This document shows positions 1 through 8,593 of a stretch of DNA of 38,516 bases, in pieces; positions within the stretch are counted from its first letter, which is position 1, and the number at the start of each line of letters is the position of its first letter. Under the pieces are notes generated by a model. It saw only the letters and a list, made by a program, of their open reading frames with translations, did not search any database and was not told the DNA's origin. The position numbers and the translations under genes were made by a program. Source of the stretch: Sinorhizobium kostiense (GTDB taxonomy: Bacteria > Pseudomonadota > Alphaproteobacteria > Rhizobiales > Rhizobiaceae); NCBI RefSeq assembly GCF_017874595.1, contig NZ_JAGILA010000013.1, forward strand, positions 1 to 38,516. Reading direction: 5' to 3'.

Positions 1-22
1 CCGTTTTTATGTGTCGAGCGAG

Positions 23-90
23 ATTATGTGGCGGGGAATTCCAGATTTGGCGGGCCACGGCTGGCACCGAGACGGCCTCCGCCACATAAT
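23..90. repeat. 12-bp perfect inverted repeat beside a recombinase gene
   Basis: ATTATGTGGCGG at 23-34 is repeated inverted as CCGCCACATAAT at 79-90. The repeat lies just beyond the 3' end of the minus-strand tyrosine recombinase. A related TTATGTGTCGAG string lies at 7-18. The arrangement suits an element end or a recombinase core site, but function is inferred from position only. Confidence 0.6.
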
Positions 91-92
91 AT

Positions 93-1099
93 TCAGATGC
101 TGTTTAGCAGTTGCAGAAAGGCGTCATTTGGTCGGAAACGCACACCGAGATCGCCGGAGATTCCAGCCTTCTCGAGTCCTTTGCGCATCATCTCGACATC
201 CGCGGCGGCATAGCGGTGCGTCGTGGCGACCTGTGCGTGCCCGAGCCAGGCTTGTATCGTCAATAGATCCACGCCGGACCGGAGGAGCTTCATGGCAAGG
301 GAGTGCCGGAAGATGTGCGGCGACATGGGCTTGTCGGTCAGGCCTGGCTGATAATCACGGCCTCAGCGACCGCACGCCGCACGATATCGGTTGCTCCGAA
401 GCGCGTCAGGCGCTCGTTGTGGGCGCCGACAAAGATCGGGCGCGGCTCGTGATAGGCGACACCACGCTCGCTCAACAGGGCTGTCAGTGCTCTCGCCAGA
501 TCCTGAGGGATGGGGATGACACGGTCTCTGCGCCCTTTGCCGCGCAGCAGCACTTGCGGGTGCGACCGCTCCAACTGAAGGTCGCTTGCGTTGACGCCGG
601 TAGCTTCGGAGACCCGCGCGCCGGTCCGGGCCAGGAATAGTAGAAACGTACGGTCACGCCGACCACGGGACGTCCTTGGATTGGGCGCCGCAATGAGGGC
701 GTCCACCTCGGCCTTGGTGAGGTGGTGCGTCACCTCGATGTGCGCCCGTTTTATGGGAATCGTCAGCACCCGTTGGGCGACACCGAAGGACGCTGGGTCG
801 GAGGCTGCGACATGGTGGAAGAAAGATCGAATCGCCGCAAGGCGGGCATTGCGCGTGGCGACGGCGTTGTTCCGCTTCTCTTCGAGATCGTCGAGAAAGG
901 CGAGAATGAGGTCTCGATCGAGATCTTCGAGCGCCAACGCCGCCGGCTTCTTCCGCAGCCGGGCGGCGGCAAAGAGGATCAGCATGCGCAAGGCGTCGCG
1001 ATAGCTGGCCACGGTCGCGGGAGTGGCGTTGCGTTGTTTGGTCAAGCGCCGGCGAAAGTAGGACTCCAAGAGTGGCGCCAGGAGTAGGTGTTCACTCAT
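93..1099 (-). pseudogene. Tyrosine recombinase/integrase, frameshifted
   Basis: Reading from an ATG at 1099, the protein starts MSEHLLLAPLLESYFRRRL. It carries a SAM-like core-binding region and then the catalytic domain: ARTGARVSEATG holds the first Arg, and HIFRH, WLGH and THRYAAAD hold the His, Arg and Tyr. The frame breaks near 326-345: the upstream part stops at 338 and the C-terminal part continues in another frame down to 93. The start overlaps the stop of an upstream recombinase (ATGA at 1096-1099), which is the layout of multi-recombinase (RIT-like) elements. It is probably inactive unless the indel is a sequencing error. Confidence 0.8.
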
Positions 1100-1347
1100 G
1101 CTGCGCCTCCATCGAGGAAGGCGCGTTCTGCCGCCATGGCGAGAAGATCCACCGAGCCAGTGAGGTAGTAGGCTGTGTCGCTGTAGCTGGCGTGGCCGAG
1201 ATAGGTGGCGAGCAACGGGAGCAGCGCCTGGACGTTGGCACGCTGTTGGTGCCAAAGGCTCAGGCGGGTCACGGCAAACCGGTGCCTCAGATCGTGCGGC
1301 CGCAACGGTTTGCCGCCATCAAGGCCGGCGAACTTGCGGCTCAGCAA
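1096..1347 (-). pseudogene. C-terminal fragment of a second tyrosine recombinase
   Basis: The visible 83 residues contain RPHDLRHRFAV, then LLATYLGHASYSDTAYYLT. These are the RxxH, LGH and catalytic Tyr motifs of a phage-integrase domain. The N-terminal half and most of the catalytic domain are missing; homology fades upstream of about 1370. Its stop overlaps the start of the next recombinase by four bases, so the two were translationally coupled. This is the remains of a recombinase operon. Confidence 0.75.
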
Positions 1348-1371
1348 AACCGTTTGTGGAGTGATGGCACA

Positions 1372-1941
1372 GACTTCCAGTGGTCAAATGACTCCGGACC
1401 GGCGAAGGCCTGACCATTTTAGACGGACTAGATTCCACCGCCGGTGGAAAGAGGTCCTTCACGGGACGATCAATGATGTGAGTCCGCTATGGAACTCATA
1501 CCGATCGGCTTCACCAACCTGGACGCGTTTTAGATTGTTTCTACTGACCCCATAATGGGAGGGGCAAATGCCCGATCCCGAAGAGAAGCGAGGCTCCGTG
1601 AACGACGTCAACTATCGGTGAAGTGGAGTGCTGCTCGATAGCGCTTGACCTGAAGACGCCGAAATAGAGAAGTTCCAGAACTAGACGCAGACATAGAAGC
1701 TCGCAGCAGCTCATCTTGTCCGCTACCGATATCCGACCGCTCACCCCCTCCGCCAGGCGGGTCTGCTTGCCGCTTACCGTGCTCCACGGAGCGGTCGCCA
1801 TACAAGAGCATCAGTTGCATCGCAAAATACCTTTCGAAATTGGTTGCGGGTCAACTTGTGGTTGGGTTTGAGTACGAAGAGCACCTGGACTAACGGGGGC
1901 CGTTCTCGCCTGGATATGTTCGCCGCTCGACGTGAGAGCAA
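1372..1941. other. Stretch without a recognisable gene
   Basis: I see no supported gene here. A 70-codon minus-strand frame at 1608-1820 begins MQLMLLYGDRSVEHGK and has a weak AAAGG upstream. It has low-complexity Gly/Ser/Arg composition and matches no family I know, so I do not call it. Confidence 0.4.
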
Positions 1942-2397
1942 TCAGCGTTTGGCCCGATGCGGAAACGTTGGGGCTTTACCGTCAGGAGAGCCTTCGTGAA
2001 TGACAAACGTCGCGTTTCCGTCATTCCCGATGCTCGCATCGTAGAACATGCGGTCTCGTATAGAATTGTCCCGGTCGAACGTCAGCACTCGCGGTTTGAT
2101 CTCTGCGATCTGATGCTCCTCAATATATGTGGATGAGCAAATGATTATCTCGTCTCCGATCTGGCAGGTACGCGCAGCGGCTCCGTTCATCACACAGCAA
2201 CGAGAACCTCTCTCACCGTAAATGACATATGTGCTGATTCGCGCGCCTGACGCTTTGTTCCAGATCTCGACGAATTCGAGCGGAAGAATACCCGCCTCAT
2301 CGCAGTGATCTGGATCCAAAGTTACTGATCCGTGATAGTTCAGATCGGCGCCGGTCACAGTAATGCCATGAAGCTTGGCTGCAACTACTTTTTTCAT
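1942..2397 (-). CDS. panD: Aspartate 1-decarboxylase, PanD type
   Basis: The product should make beta-alanine from L-aspartate for pantothenate and CoA synthesis in the cytoplasm. PanD is a pyruvoyl enzyme made by self-cleavage at Gly-Ser. Here the N-terminus reads KLHGITVTGADLNYHGSVT, with the Gly23-Ser24 cleavage site one residue earlier than in E. coli. The conserved GERGS (Gly-Glu-Arg-Gly) and NGAAA motifs follow, then GDEIIICSSTY. At 151 residues it is about 25 longer than usual, the excess lying at a basic C-terminus. A good AAGAGGA ribosome site precedes the ATG. It stands alone among IS remains, with no panB or panC visible. The family call is strong; activity is inferred. Confidence 0.85.
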   Translation of the reverse strand: MKKVVAAKLHGITVTGADLNYHGSVTLDPDHCDEAGILPLEFVEIWNKASGARISTYVIYGERGSRCCVMNGAAARTCQIGDEIIICSSTYIEEHQIAEIKPRVLTFDRDNSIRDRMFYDASIGNDGNATFVIHEGSPDGKAPTFPHRAKR

Positions 2398-2855
2398 CTA
2401 CGATGTCCTCTTTTAGTTATGGATCGCCATGCCGACGACCGACAGCAGTGCTCTTAGGCGCAAGAACAGCGGCGGATTGATCGATGTGCTGCAATAGGTC
2501 GAAGAGCAGATTTTCGAAGGGATCGGCGGTCACGACGTACATCGCCATCATCGCCGTCAGCCAGGAGGAAGACCGTCAGGCGAGTCCCTGATGAGGTGGA
2601 GGCGTTGCCGGTGTGGAGATACCCCTTCCCATAGCACGAGCTCCGACGGAGACCTGACATGTTCATTTCCTTCTATCAATCGCCATGTCAGCCACTCGAT
2701 GACTGCCAGTCGGCAACTTGCCGTCGACCTGCAACTAACGCAGCAAAACTCGTGCCAATTTGCCTGAGCCTGACAGTACTCAGTACGGCTTTTCAGCTAT
2801 TGTGCCTGAACCAACTTGGTGGTTGGTTTGACAAGCCTGTGTCGCGGACCCGACA
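2398..2855. other. Stretch without a clear gene
   Basis: A minus-strand frame at about 2410-2560 reads MAMYVVTADPFENLLFDLLQHIDQSA and stops before panD. It looks protein-like but I do not recognise it, and it has no clear start. A small hairpin, CCAAC/GTTGG, lies near 2810-2825, at the edge of the IS256 fragment. Confidence 0.35.
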
Positions 2856-3164
2856 AACTTGGATGACCGCGGTCAGCGCTTTCTCGGCCATGCGTCGCGG
2901 CTCCAGGAATGAGGGGAAATAGGAGCCTTTCCTGAGCTTCGGAATGCGCAGTTCGACCGTGCCGGCCTGCGTTTCCCAGTCGCGCTCGCGGTAGCGTTGC
3001 GCTGGGCCCAGCCGCAGCGGAGTCTTCTCGCCATAGCCGGCGCCGGTGGCGGCCCCCACCTCAAGCTCCATCAGGCGCTCGGCGGCAAAGCCGATCATCT
3101 CGCGCAGGAGATCGAAATGCGGGGGCTTCTCCACGAGCGCGAAGGTCATCATGTCGTCGATCAT
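2856..3164 (-). pseudogene. IS256/Mutator-family transposase, N-terminal fragment
   Basis: From an ATG at 3164 the frame gives MIDDMMTFALVEKPPHFDL and continues through ELEVGAATGAGYGEKT, RNGYRERDWETQAG-like text, ELRIPKLRKGSYFPSFLEPR and EKALTAVIQ. These are the N-terminal landmarks of IS256-family transposases. Homology ends abruptly after VIQ, before the catalytic DDE domain, and the frame then runs into unrelated sequence. It is a dead fragment. Confidence 0.8.
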
Positions 3165-3182
3165 CGATGGTTCCTTCGAATT

Positions 3183-3356
3183 AGAGCGTTTCAGGCTTTG
3201 ACGGAAGCATATCCGGCATTGGCGAAGTAGTTGCAGCATTCGTCGGACTGCACTAAGGAGACGAGGCTGCCGAGGTGTTGCCATGTCTCCTCGACGGTTC
3301 GCTTCTGAGCCGCGCGCATCCAGTGTTTGATTTTGTCGAAGGCTTGCTCGAGACGG
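3183..3356 (-). pseudogene. IS630-family 3'-end remnant
   Basis: This stretch closely matches the left end of the fuller IS630 copy at 15535-15705. Both start TAGAGCGTTTCA, then share TATCCGGC, GAAGTAGTTGC and TGTCCTCGACGGT-like blocks. It encodes only the transposase C-terminus (ending ANAGYAS on the minus strand) plus the element end. Confidence 0.75.
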
Positions 3357-3396
3357 CATTTCGACCAGCATCAGCGGCGGGCCTTGCGCAGATCTC

Positions 3397-3692
3397 AGTC
3401 CCGGTTGGGGGGCGCAACCAGATCAGCTGATAGCCGTCCTCACCTTCGACCTCGGCGAGCATGGCGTAGATCGGGGAAGCTCGGGTCGTCCAGCTTAACC
3501 GAGAAGCAGTCGCGGTCGGTCTCGGCCGAGCGCTTCTGCCAGGCCGCACCCTAGCTCGACATTGCCCGCGTGGATGCGGTAGTGCAGGGCCTTGTCGGTA
3601 GGATTCTCGATGCGGGCGATGCTGGCCTTGATGTTGAGGGCCAGCGCGTTGACGCCGGTTTCGATCGAAGTGAAGGTGCCGATGGTTGCCAT
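3397..3692 (-). pseudogene. DUF736-family protein, frameshifted
   Basis: From ATG 3692 the frame reads MATIGTFTSIETGVNALALN and continues to RIHAGNVELG. That is the start of the roughly 100-residue DUF736 proteins common on rhizobial plasmids. The rest is split across frames: WQKRSAETDRDCFSVKLDDPSFP, then PIYAMLAEVEGEDGYQLIW. At least two indels break it. The family's function is unknown to me. Its presence suggests plasmid-derived DNA. Confidence 0.75.
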
Positions 3693-3699
3693 TGTCATG

Positions 3700-4214
3700 T
3701 TCCTTGTTCGGCTCGCGCCCATCGCGACTCGATGGCTGTAGCAAGATCGGTGACAATCCGACCGCACCCTAGGGGCGGAAACCTGGTGGAGGGCGGCCAA
3801 GAGAAACTTTGTTGTTCCGCGAGGAGTGAGCGCCTGAGCGCTGAGGGGAAGAAAGTGTGGATGGCCGCTGCGGAAGGACGATCGAGGCAAAGCCGGTCTC
3901 CGATTATACATGCGTCATCGAGTCCACGGCCTGGCACAGCGATGGAAGGAAAAAGATGATGGCAAGCGCGCCCCATCTCGCGATGCCGGAACATGCAATG
4001 CAAATCCGTTGCCATGGTCTCCATGGCACGGCATTCATTTTGGAAGCGACGAACCTCTTGGGGGTGGTTGACGTCGATGTTGCCGCTCTGTCGCAATGCT
4101 TCCTGGGATGACGAGATCTCATGCCGACGCTCACGAGGGCATAGGATTGTGTCAGACACGGGTGCAATGAACCGCAGTTTGGTGCACTGGGCGGCGGTTC
4201 AATTCGATTGGCCC
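3700..4214. other. Stretch without a recognisable gene
   Basis: All frames here are short and overlap on both strands with no ribosome sites or family signatures that I can see. Nothing is called. Confidence 0.4.
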
Positions 4215-4306
4215 TGACCTGTCTGAATTTTCATCCGGCGGCGATTAAAGCCCCGGCGACTTTGAACTGACCCCCGAAAGTTGGACATCCACTTTCGGGG
4301 TTTTGC

Positions 4307-4736
4307 ATGTCCAAATACAGCGGCTGTCTGAAGCGAGCGATCGTCGAGCGGTGCGTTAACGGCGAAGAGAGTTATCGCAGTGCCGGCCAGCGGGCTGCGG
4401 GGCTTTCGAAGAAGTTCAGCCACAATGATGCAGCGTTTAAGCTATCGGTTCTGAAGCGGATGTGGGAGGATGGACTTTCCTACCGCCAGACGGCGGCGTT
4501 GTTTAACATCCGCAATGCGGGTTGACTTTCGGTTTGGGAGCGGCGCTACGGGACTGGCGGCATTGATGCCTTGGCCCCGCGCCGCAGAGGAAGGCCCCGA
4601 TCGATGCCCGAGCCGCCGGTGCAAAAGCGGCCGCAAGAGTCGCAGAGCGATAAGACGAAGAGCCGCGAAGAGTTGCTGGCGGAACTGAACTATCTGCGCG
4701 TGGAGAACGCCTATCTAAAAAACTGGAGGCCTTAAC
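4307..4736 (+). pseudogene. IS150-type OrfA, frameshifted
   Basis: The frame begins MSKYSGCLKRAIVERCVNGE and has two helix-turn-helix segments (the second is SYRQTAALFNIRN). It stops at 4525; the sequence then resumes in another frame as VWERRYGTGGIDALAPRRRG and a leucine-zipper-like SREELLAELNYLRVENAYLK. The end has an A AAA AAC run near 4715, the kind of slippery site used for OrfA-OrfB frameshifting. The break near 4518 is a mutation. Confidence 0.75.
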
Positions 4737-4805
4737 GCGGGAACAACCAGCGCCCAGAAAGCGCAAGTCGCCCAGGCGTTAAGGCTGCTCTATCCGCTTG
4801 CCGAG

Positions 4806-5596
4806 ATGCTGAAACTGGCGGAGCTCTCGCGCAGCACGTTCATTATCAGCAGAAGATGGCGTCGCTTTCTGACAGGCATGCCGCGCTCAGGGAGAGGATC
4901 AAGGCCATCTTCGCCCTTCACAAGGGCCGCTACGGCAATCGCCGGCTCACCGCGGCGGTCCGCCAGCTCGGGCACAAGATCAATCACAAGACGGTCCAGC
5001 GGCTGATGGTCGACATGGGATTGAAATCGCTGGTGCGGCCGAAGAAATACCGTTCCTACAAGGATGACGCCGGACGGGTGGCGCCCGATCTCATAAAGCG
5101 GCAGTTCACCGCGGACGCGGCCAGTCAGCAATGGGTGACGGACGTCACCGAGTTCAATGTGGCGGGCGAGAAGCTCTATCTCTCACCGGTCATGGACCTG
5201 TTCAACGGTGAGATCATCGCCTATGAGACCGCAAGAAGGCCCGTCTTCAAGCTTGTGGAGAGCATGTTGAGCAAGCGGCTGAGAGACAACGAACGGCCGA
5301 TCCTGCATTCCGATCAGGGATAGCATTACCAGATGGCGGCCTATCGCCGCCTGCTCCAGACGCGGGACATCGCCCAGAGCATGTCACACAAAGGCAACTG
5401 CCTCGACAACGCCGCCATGGAAAGCTTCTTTGCCGTCCTCAAATCCGAGTTCTTCCATCCCAATAGCTTCGACAGCATTCCCAGCCTGAAGGACGGCATC
5501 AACGCCTACATCCACTATTACAACCATCAGCGCATCAAGCTGAAACTGAAAGGACTGAGCCCTGTGCAATACAGAACCCAGTCCCTCTTAGCGTAG
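4806..5596 (+). pseudogene. IS150-type OrfB transposase with in-frame stop
   Basis: The product shows the HTH_21 region (KGRYGNRRLTAAVRQLG) and then an rve DDE core: WVTDVTEF holds the first Asp, PVMDLFNGEIIAY is the strand after it, and HSDQG the second Asp. A TAG at 5321-5323 follows HSDQG directly. The frame reopens at 5333 with the Glu region (NAAMESFFAVLKSEF) and ends at 5596. The full length matches the family, but the stop and small upstream indels (near 4740-4850) inactivate it. Confidence 0.8.
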
Positions 5597-5630
5597 CCCA
5601 GCAACCCTCCAACCTTTTGGGGTCAGTTCA

Positions 5631-5885
5631 CTTTCGAGACGCCAATTGGCGCGGTTGCGGCGATGGTCCCGGCATAAGCTGCCGGGGTCCGGTATCCGAG
5701 CGCGAGTGCGGCCGGAACGTATTGTAGTCGTCGATCCATTCGGAGATGGCGCTGCGAGCATGGCCGAGATCGAAGAACAGCTTTCGTTCAGCAGCTCTTC
5801 GCGCATGCGGCCGTGCAAACTTTCGACATAGCCGTTCTGCATCGGCTTTTGCGGCGCGATTTGGTGCCACCCGACCTTGTGCTTC
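5631..5885 (-). pseudogene. IS3-family OrfB, C-terminal remnant
   Basis: The frames contain QNGYVESLHGRMREELLNE, with the catalytic Glu region, and DLGHARSAISEWIDDYNTFRPHS, the typical end of an IS3-family OrfB. They need a frameshift to join. The remaining few codons were split off by the IS150-type insertion and lie at 4233-4259. Confidence 0.7.
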
Positions 5886-5948
5886 TTCGACCAGGCGAGG
5901 AGCGCACAAGATCACGAGTCGTCGGCGACGTGCGGCGGCATCCAACAT

Positions 5949-6173
5949 CTACTCGGCCAGCAGCTTCTTCAGCTTGGCGTTCTCCTCTTCGAGTGCCTTC
6001 AGGCGCTTCGCCTCGGAAATCTTAATGCCGCCGTGTTTGGCTTTCCAGTTGTAAAGGGTCGCTTCCTTGCTTGCGGGGACGTCGGCCACCTTCGCGCCAG
6101 TCTCCTGCTCCTTCAGCACCGCAATAATCTGCTCTTCCTGTAAGCTCTGCTTCTTCATTCGTCCTTCCTTCAA
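5949..6173 (-). pseudogene. IS3-family OrfA of the host element
   Basis: The product is MKKQSLQEEQIIAVLKEQ from an internal ATG at 6158, or five residues longer from 6173. It has the helix-turn-helix (PASKEATLYNWKAKHGG) and coiled-coil (RLKALEEENAKLKKLLAE) of IS3-family OrfA. The frame is almost intact, but its OrfB partner is largely deleted, so the gene is a relic. Confidence 0.75.
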
Positions 6174-6219
6174 TGGCCGGACTCTAATCCAATCTGGGAC
6201 AAATCACCGGGGCAGGTCA

Positions 6220-6530
6220 CTCCGAAGACGCCTACAGCGTCAACAGGGCTCTCAATGAGGCTGACATGCCCCCTGGTCCATTGAGCTTTACGTTCCTCAA
6301 GAATTTACATGGTCGCTACGTGTTCTTAAGGTGAAACGGGTTGTGCGCGCACTTTTTCGACGCTATTCGCTGTACAGGTCATTGTCGGATTATATATCAA
6401 CCATTACCTTACCAAAGCTGATGTTCGAGTTCGCGGCCGTTGGTTTTGATTGTAGCAGGATCAACGTCTTGCGACACAGTCCGGAGTGATCTCGGATCAA
6501 CTTTGCAACTTCTCAACCATCTGGAAAGCT
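6220..6530. other. Upstream region of the TetR gene
   Basis: No gene is visible. At 6386-6412 there is an AT-rich patch containing TATATATCAACCATTACC. Its CATTA half matches one arm of the palindrome found in the transporter and carnitine promoters, but the other arm is poor. It could be a weak autoregulatory site. No convincing -35/-10 pair was found. Confidence 0.3.
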
Positions 6531-7232
6531 ATGCCAAAAATTATCGATGTTGAGCAGACCCGACTTCGTATCGCCAGGGCAGCATGCAAGGCGATAGCAC
6601 GTAAGGGCATTTCCGCTGTTACGATGATTGATATCGCTAACGCTGGCGGCGTGACGACGGGAATGATAACTCATTACTTTGAAAGCAAAGTGGAGATCAT
6701 TGCAGCAGCGATGCGCATCCCTTTTCTTAATATGGAGCGCAAGATCGCGCTTTTGCTTGAAAAGGGCGAAACTGATCTCGCGACTTTGCTTGATGTCGCT
6801 ATTCCAACATCCAAAAAGTCATTCGAGGACATCCTAATTTGGGTGAATTTCTGGGGAATGGTTGCTGCAGACTCAGACTTCCGTAAACTTAACGCTAAGT
6901 TGCACCGCGAGGGAAGGGTGATATTCACGGACGCCCTCCGGTCTGGTTGGCCAGAGAGTAAAGATTGGCCGACGGACATTTTTGAAAGCGCGCTTCGGTC
7001 CGTGGTTACGTTTATTTTCGGGTTGAGTGCCGGCGGAGTGACCAATCGCGCGATCTGGACACCCAACGTTCAGCGCTCTCAATTGCAGCTGCATTTGCGC
7101 TTAATTCGGGATTGGGCGCAACAGGAGGCGCTTCTGGCTAGCGCGGACGAGCACAATTCGTCGACTGCGAACAATCAAGCACATGCAATGCACCTTGCTT
7201 CTGGGCCTGAGACTAGACGCCGGACGGTTTGA
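6531..7232 (+). CDS. TetR-family transcriptional regulator
   Basis: The 233-residue product has an N-terminal TetR helix-turn-helix at about residues 8-55: RIARAACKAIARKGISAVTM, then DIANAGGVTTGMITHYFESK. The C-terminal ligand domain is helical and resembles the BetI type (WVNFWGMVAADSDFR). The chosen ATG at 6531 begins MPKIIDVEQTRLRIA and follows GGAAAG; a start at 6486 would add 15 residues with no homology. The gene stands alone between IS remains. Its metabolic context, betaine/carnitine chemistry, makes it the likely reader of the TAATGNNCATTA sites at 12034, 12317, 26222 and 26469. That link is inference. Confidence 0.85.
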   Translation: MPKIIDVEQTRLRIARAACKAIARKGISAVTMIDIANAGGVTTGMITHYFESKVEIIAAAMRIPFLNMERKIALLLEKGETDLATLLDVAIPTSKKSFEDILIWVNFWGMVAADSDFRKLNAKLHREGRVIFTDALRSGWPESKDWPTDIFESALRSVVTFIFGLSAGGVTNRAIWTPNVQRSQLQLHLRLIRDWAQQEALLASADEHNSSTANNQAHAMHLASGPETRRRTV

Positions 7233-7389
7233 ATGGGCGAAGTCGCAGGAGAAATTGATACGTGACTCGGTCGTCTCGACAACACCATGTCAAAACGCAA
7301 CTCATTAAAACCTTGAGATCCCATCAGGAGTGGATAGCGGCCTGCACCGTGGCAGAGTGAGGTCGCTAGAAAACTCTCTGGAGGCCAAT

Positions 7390-8235
7390 CATGCCGATGA
7401 CAGCAGATCGAACTCAAGCGCAGACCGCTACCCCGTCGATCTTGGCGCAATTTTCGTTTCGTTGGAACTGAGCAAATCGACATGGCTCGTGACGGCTCTC
7501 TCGCCGGGAAGCGAAAAGATGTCTCGCCATAACGTCACCGGGGCGACACCGCCGGCCTGTTCTCATGTTTTGGCGCCCTTCGCCAGAAAGCGCAGCGGCG
7601 TAGGGATGGCTTTATCCGCTGGTGGTGATCCAAGAGGCTGGGCTTGATGGCTTCTGGTTGGGGCGAGTGCTCAGCAAGGAAGCCTGGATCGAGAGCCATA
7701 TTGTAGAGGCAGCATCCATTGCCGTGCCGCGCCGGCATCGTCCCGCGAAGACGATCGCATCGACGGCGAAACATTGATACGCGCTTTAGTGGCTTGGAAA
7801 CGTGGTGAGCCGCGTGCCTGCTCGATGGTCAAACTTCTTACCGCCGATGAGGAAGACATCCGTCGGCTCGGGCGAGAGCGGAAGACCCTGATTGCTGAAC
7901 GTATTTTCCACGTCAATCGCATAAAGGGGCTGCTCTTCACTCAAGGCGTTCGAGAGTACGAACCTTTGCGTCGTGATCGCCGCCAGCGCCTGGAGGAGCT
8001 TCGAACTGGAGACGGCAGGATGCTGTCGAAGCACCTCAAAGCCGAAATCCGCCGAGGACTCGGTCGCCTCGAATTGTTGCTCACACAAATCAAGGCTGTG
8101 GAAGGAGAACGAGATGCGTTGCTGTCCTGCAAAATAGCCGACACACCGACAAGAGCGGCGGCGCTTCTAAGAATTAGGGGAATCGGTCCCGAATTCGCGA
8201 CGATACTCTACTCGGAGGGTCTGTTCCGTACGTGA
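7390..8235 (+). pseudogene. IS110-family transposase, frameshifted and truncated
   Basis: Frames in order give FVSLELSKSTWLVTALSPGS, then VIQEAGLDGFWLGRVLSKEA and IVEAASIAVPRRHR, then LIRALVAWKRGEPRACSMV, and finally an open stretch to 8235. This covers the DEDD domain of an IS110-family transposase, including most of the long coiled region, and reaches RIRGIGPEFATILYSEGLF at the start of the transposase_20 domain. The rest of that domain is missing. At least three frameshifts are needed. Confidence 0.75.
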
Positions 8236-8292
8236 GCTCCGGCGTCGGAATCGAAGGCGCGGCCATGAAAAATGCCTGAAGCACAATAACTG

Positions 8293-8560
8293 CTACGGAA
8301 CGCAAATTCTAATCCTCAGGGCCCCGATCAGCCCTGACGGATCCGGGTGAACGGACCGGGATTCCTTTTGGCTTTAACCGCCGACCTTGAGATTGGTCCC
8401 GTTCTCCTGAGCCTGTGCCCGTCGAAAGCGGGAGAATGGTGCAGCCCCTGAAAGCGGCGACCGGATGTGAGGTTGTACAGGCCCGAGGACGGGCCGGTAA
8501 TTGCTATGGGCTCAGACCGTGGATCCGTCTACCAAGGAGAACTCGATGCCACCTGAATAA
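8293..8560 (+). other. Structured leader of a truncated IS110-like element
   Basis: The stretch ends with AAGGAG and an ATG at 8546 giving MPPE and then a stop, as if a transposase gene had been cut after its first codons. Before it are several compact hairpins, the clearest GGCCCG-AGGA-CGGGCC at 8480-8495. IS110-group elements carry a structured non-coding RNA (bridge RNA) in this position upstream of tnpA. I infer such a leader here; no fold was computed. Confidence 0.35.
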
Positions 8561-8593
8561 ACCATTGACAAAAATCCTGATGTGAGAGAATTG

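Larger units (their letters stand above)
4263..5630 (+). mobile_element. IS150-type IS3-family element
   Basis: The ends are inverted repeats of about 22 bp. The left end starts TGAACTGACCCCCGAAAGTT (4263); the right end, inverted, is TGAACTGACCCCAAAAGGTT (5630). A 3-bp duplication, CTT, flanks it at 4260-4262 and 5631-5633, the usual duplication size of the IS150 group. Its length is 1368 bp. Both reading frames are damaged, so it is probably immobile by itself. Confidence 0.85.
4215..6219 (-). mobile_element. Decayed IS3-family element, host of a nested IS
   Basis: The ends are imperfect inverted repeats: TGACCTGTCTGAATTTT at 4215 and, inverted at the right end (6219), TGACCTGCCCCGGTGATTT. 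The minus-strand transposase is orfA at 5949-6173, then the C-terminus of orfB at 5631-5885. The last orfB codons (AGALIAAG, stop) lie beyond the inserted IS at 4233-4259. Most of orfB is deleted. An IS150-type element sits inside at 4263-5630. Confidence 0.75.

Noticed and set aside
3253..3756. 167-codon minus-strand frame
   Set aside because: It runs across the IS630 remnant, the junction and the broken DUF736 gene in mixed frames; it is not one protein.
6386..6412. Fifth copy of the TAATGNNCATTA operator upstream of the TetR gene
   Set aside because: Only one half-site is good; the second arm has too many mismatches to list as an operator.
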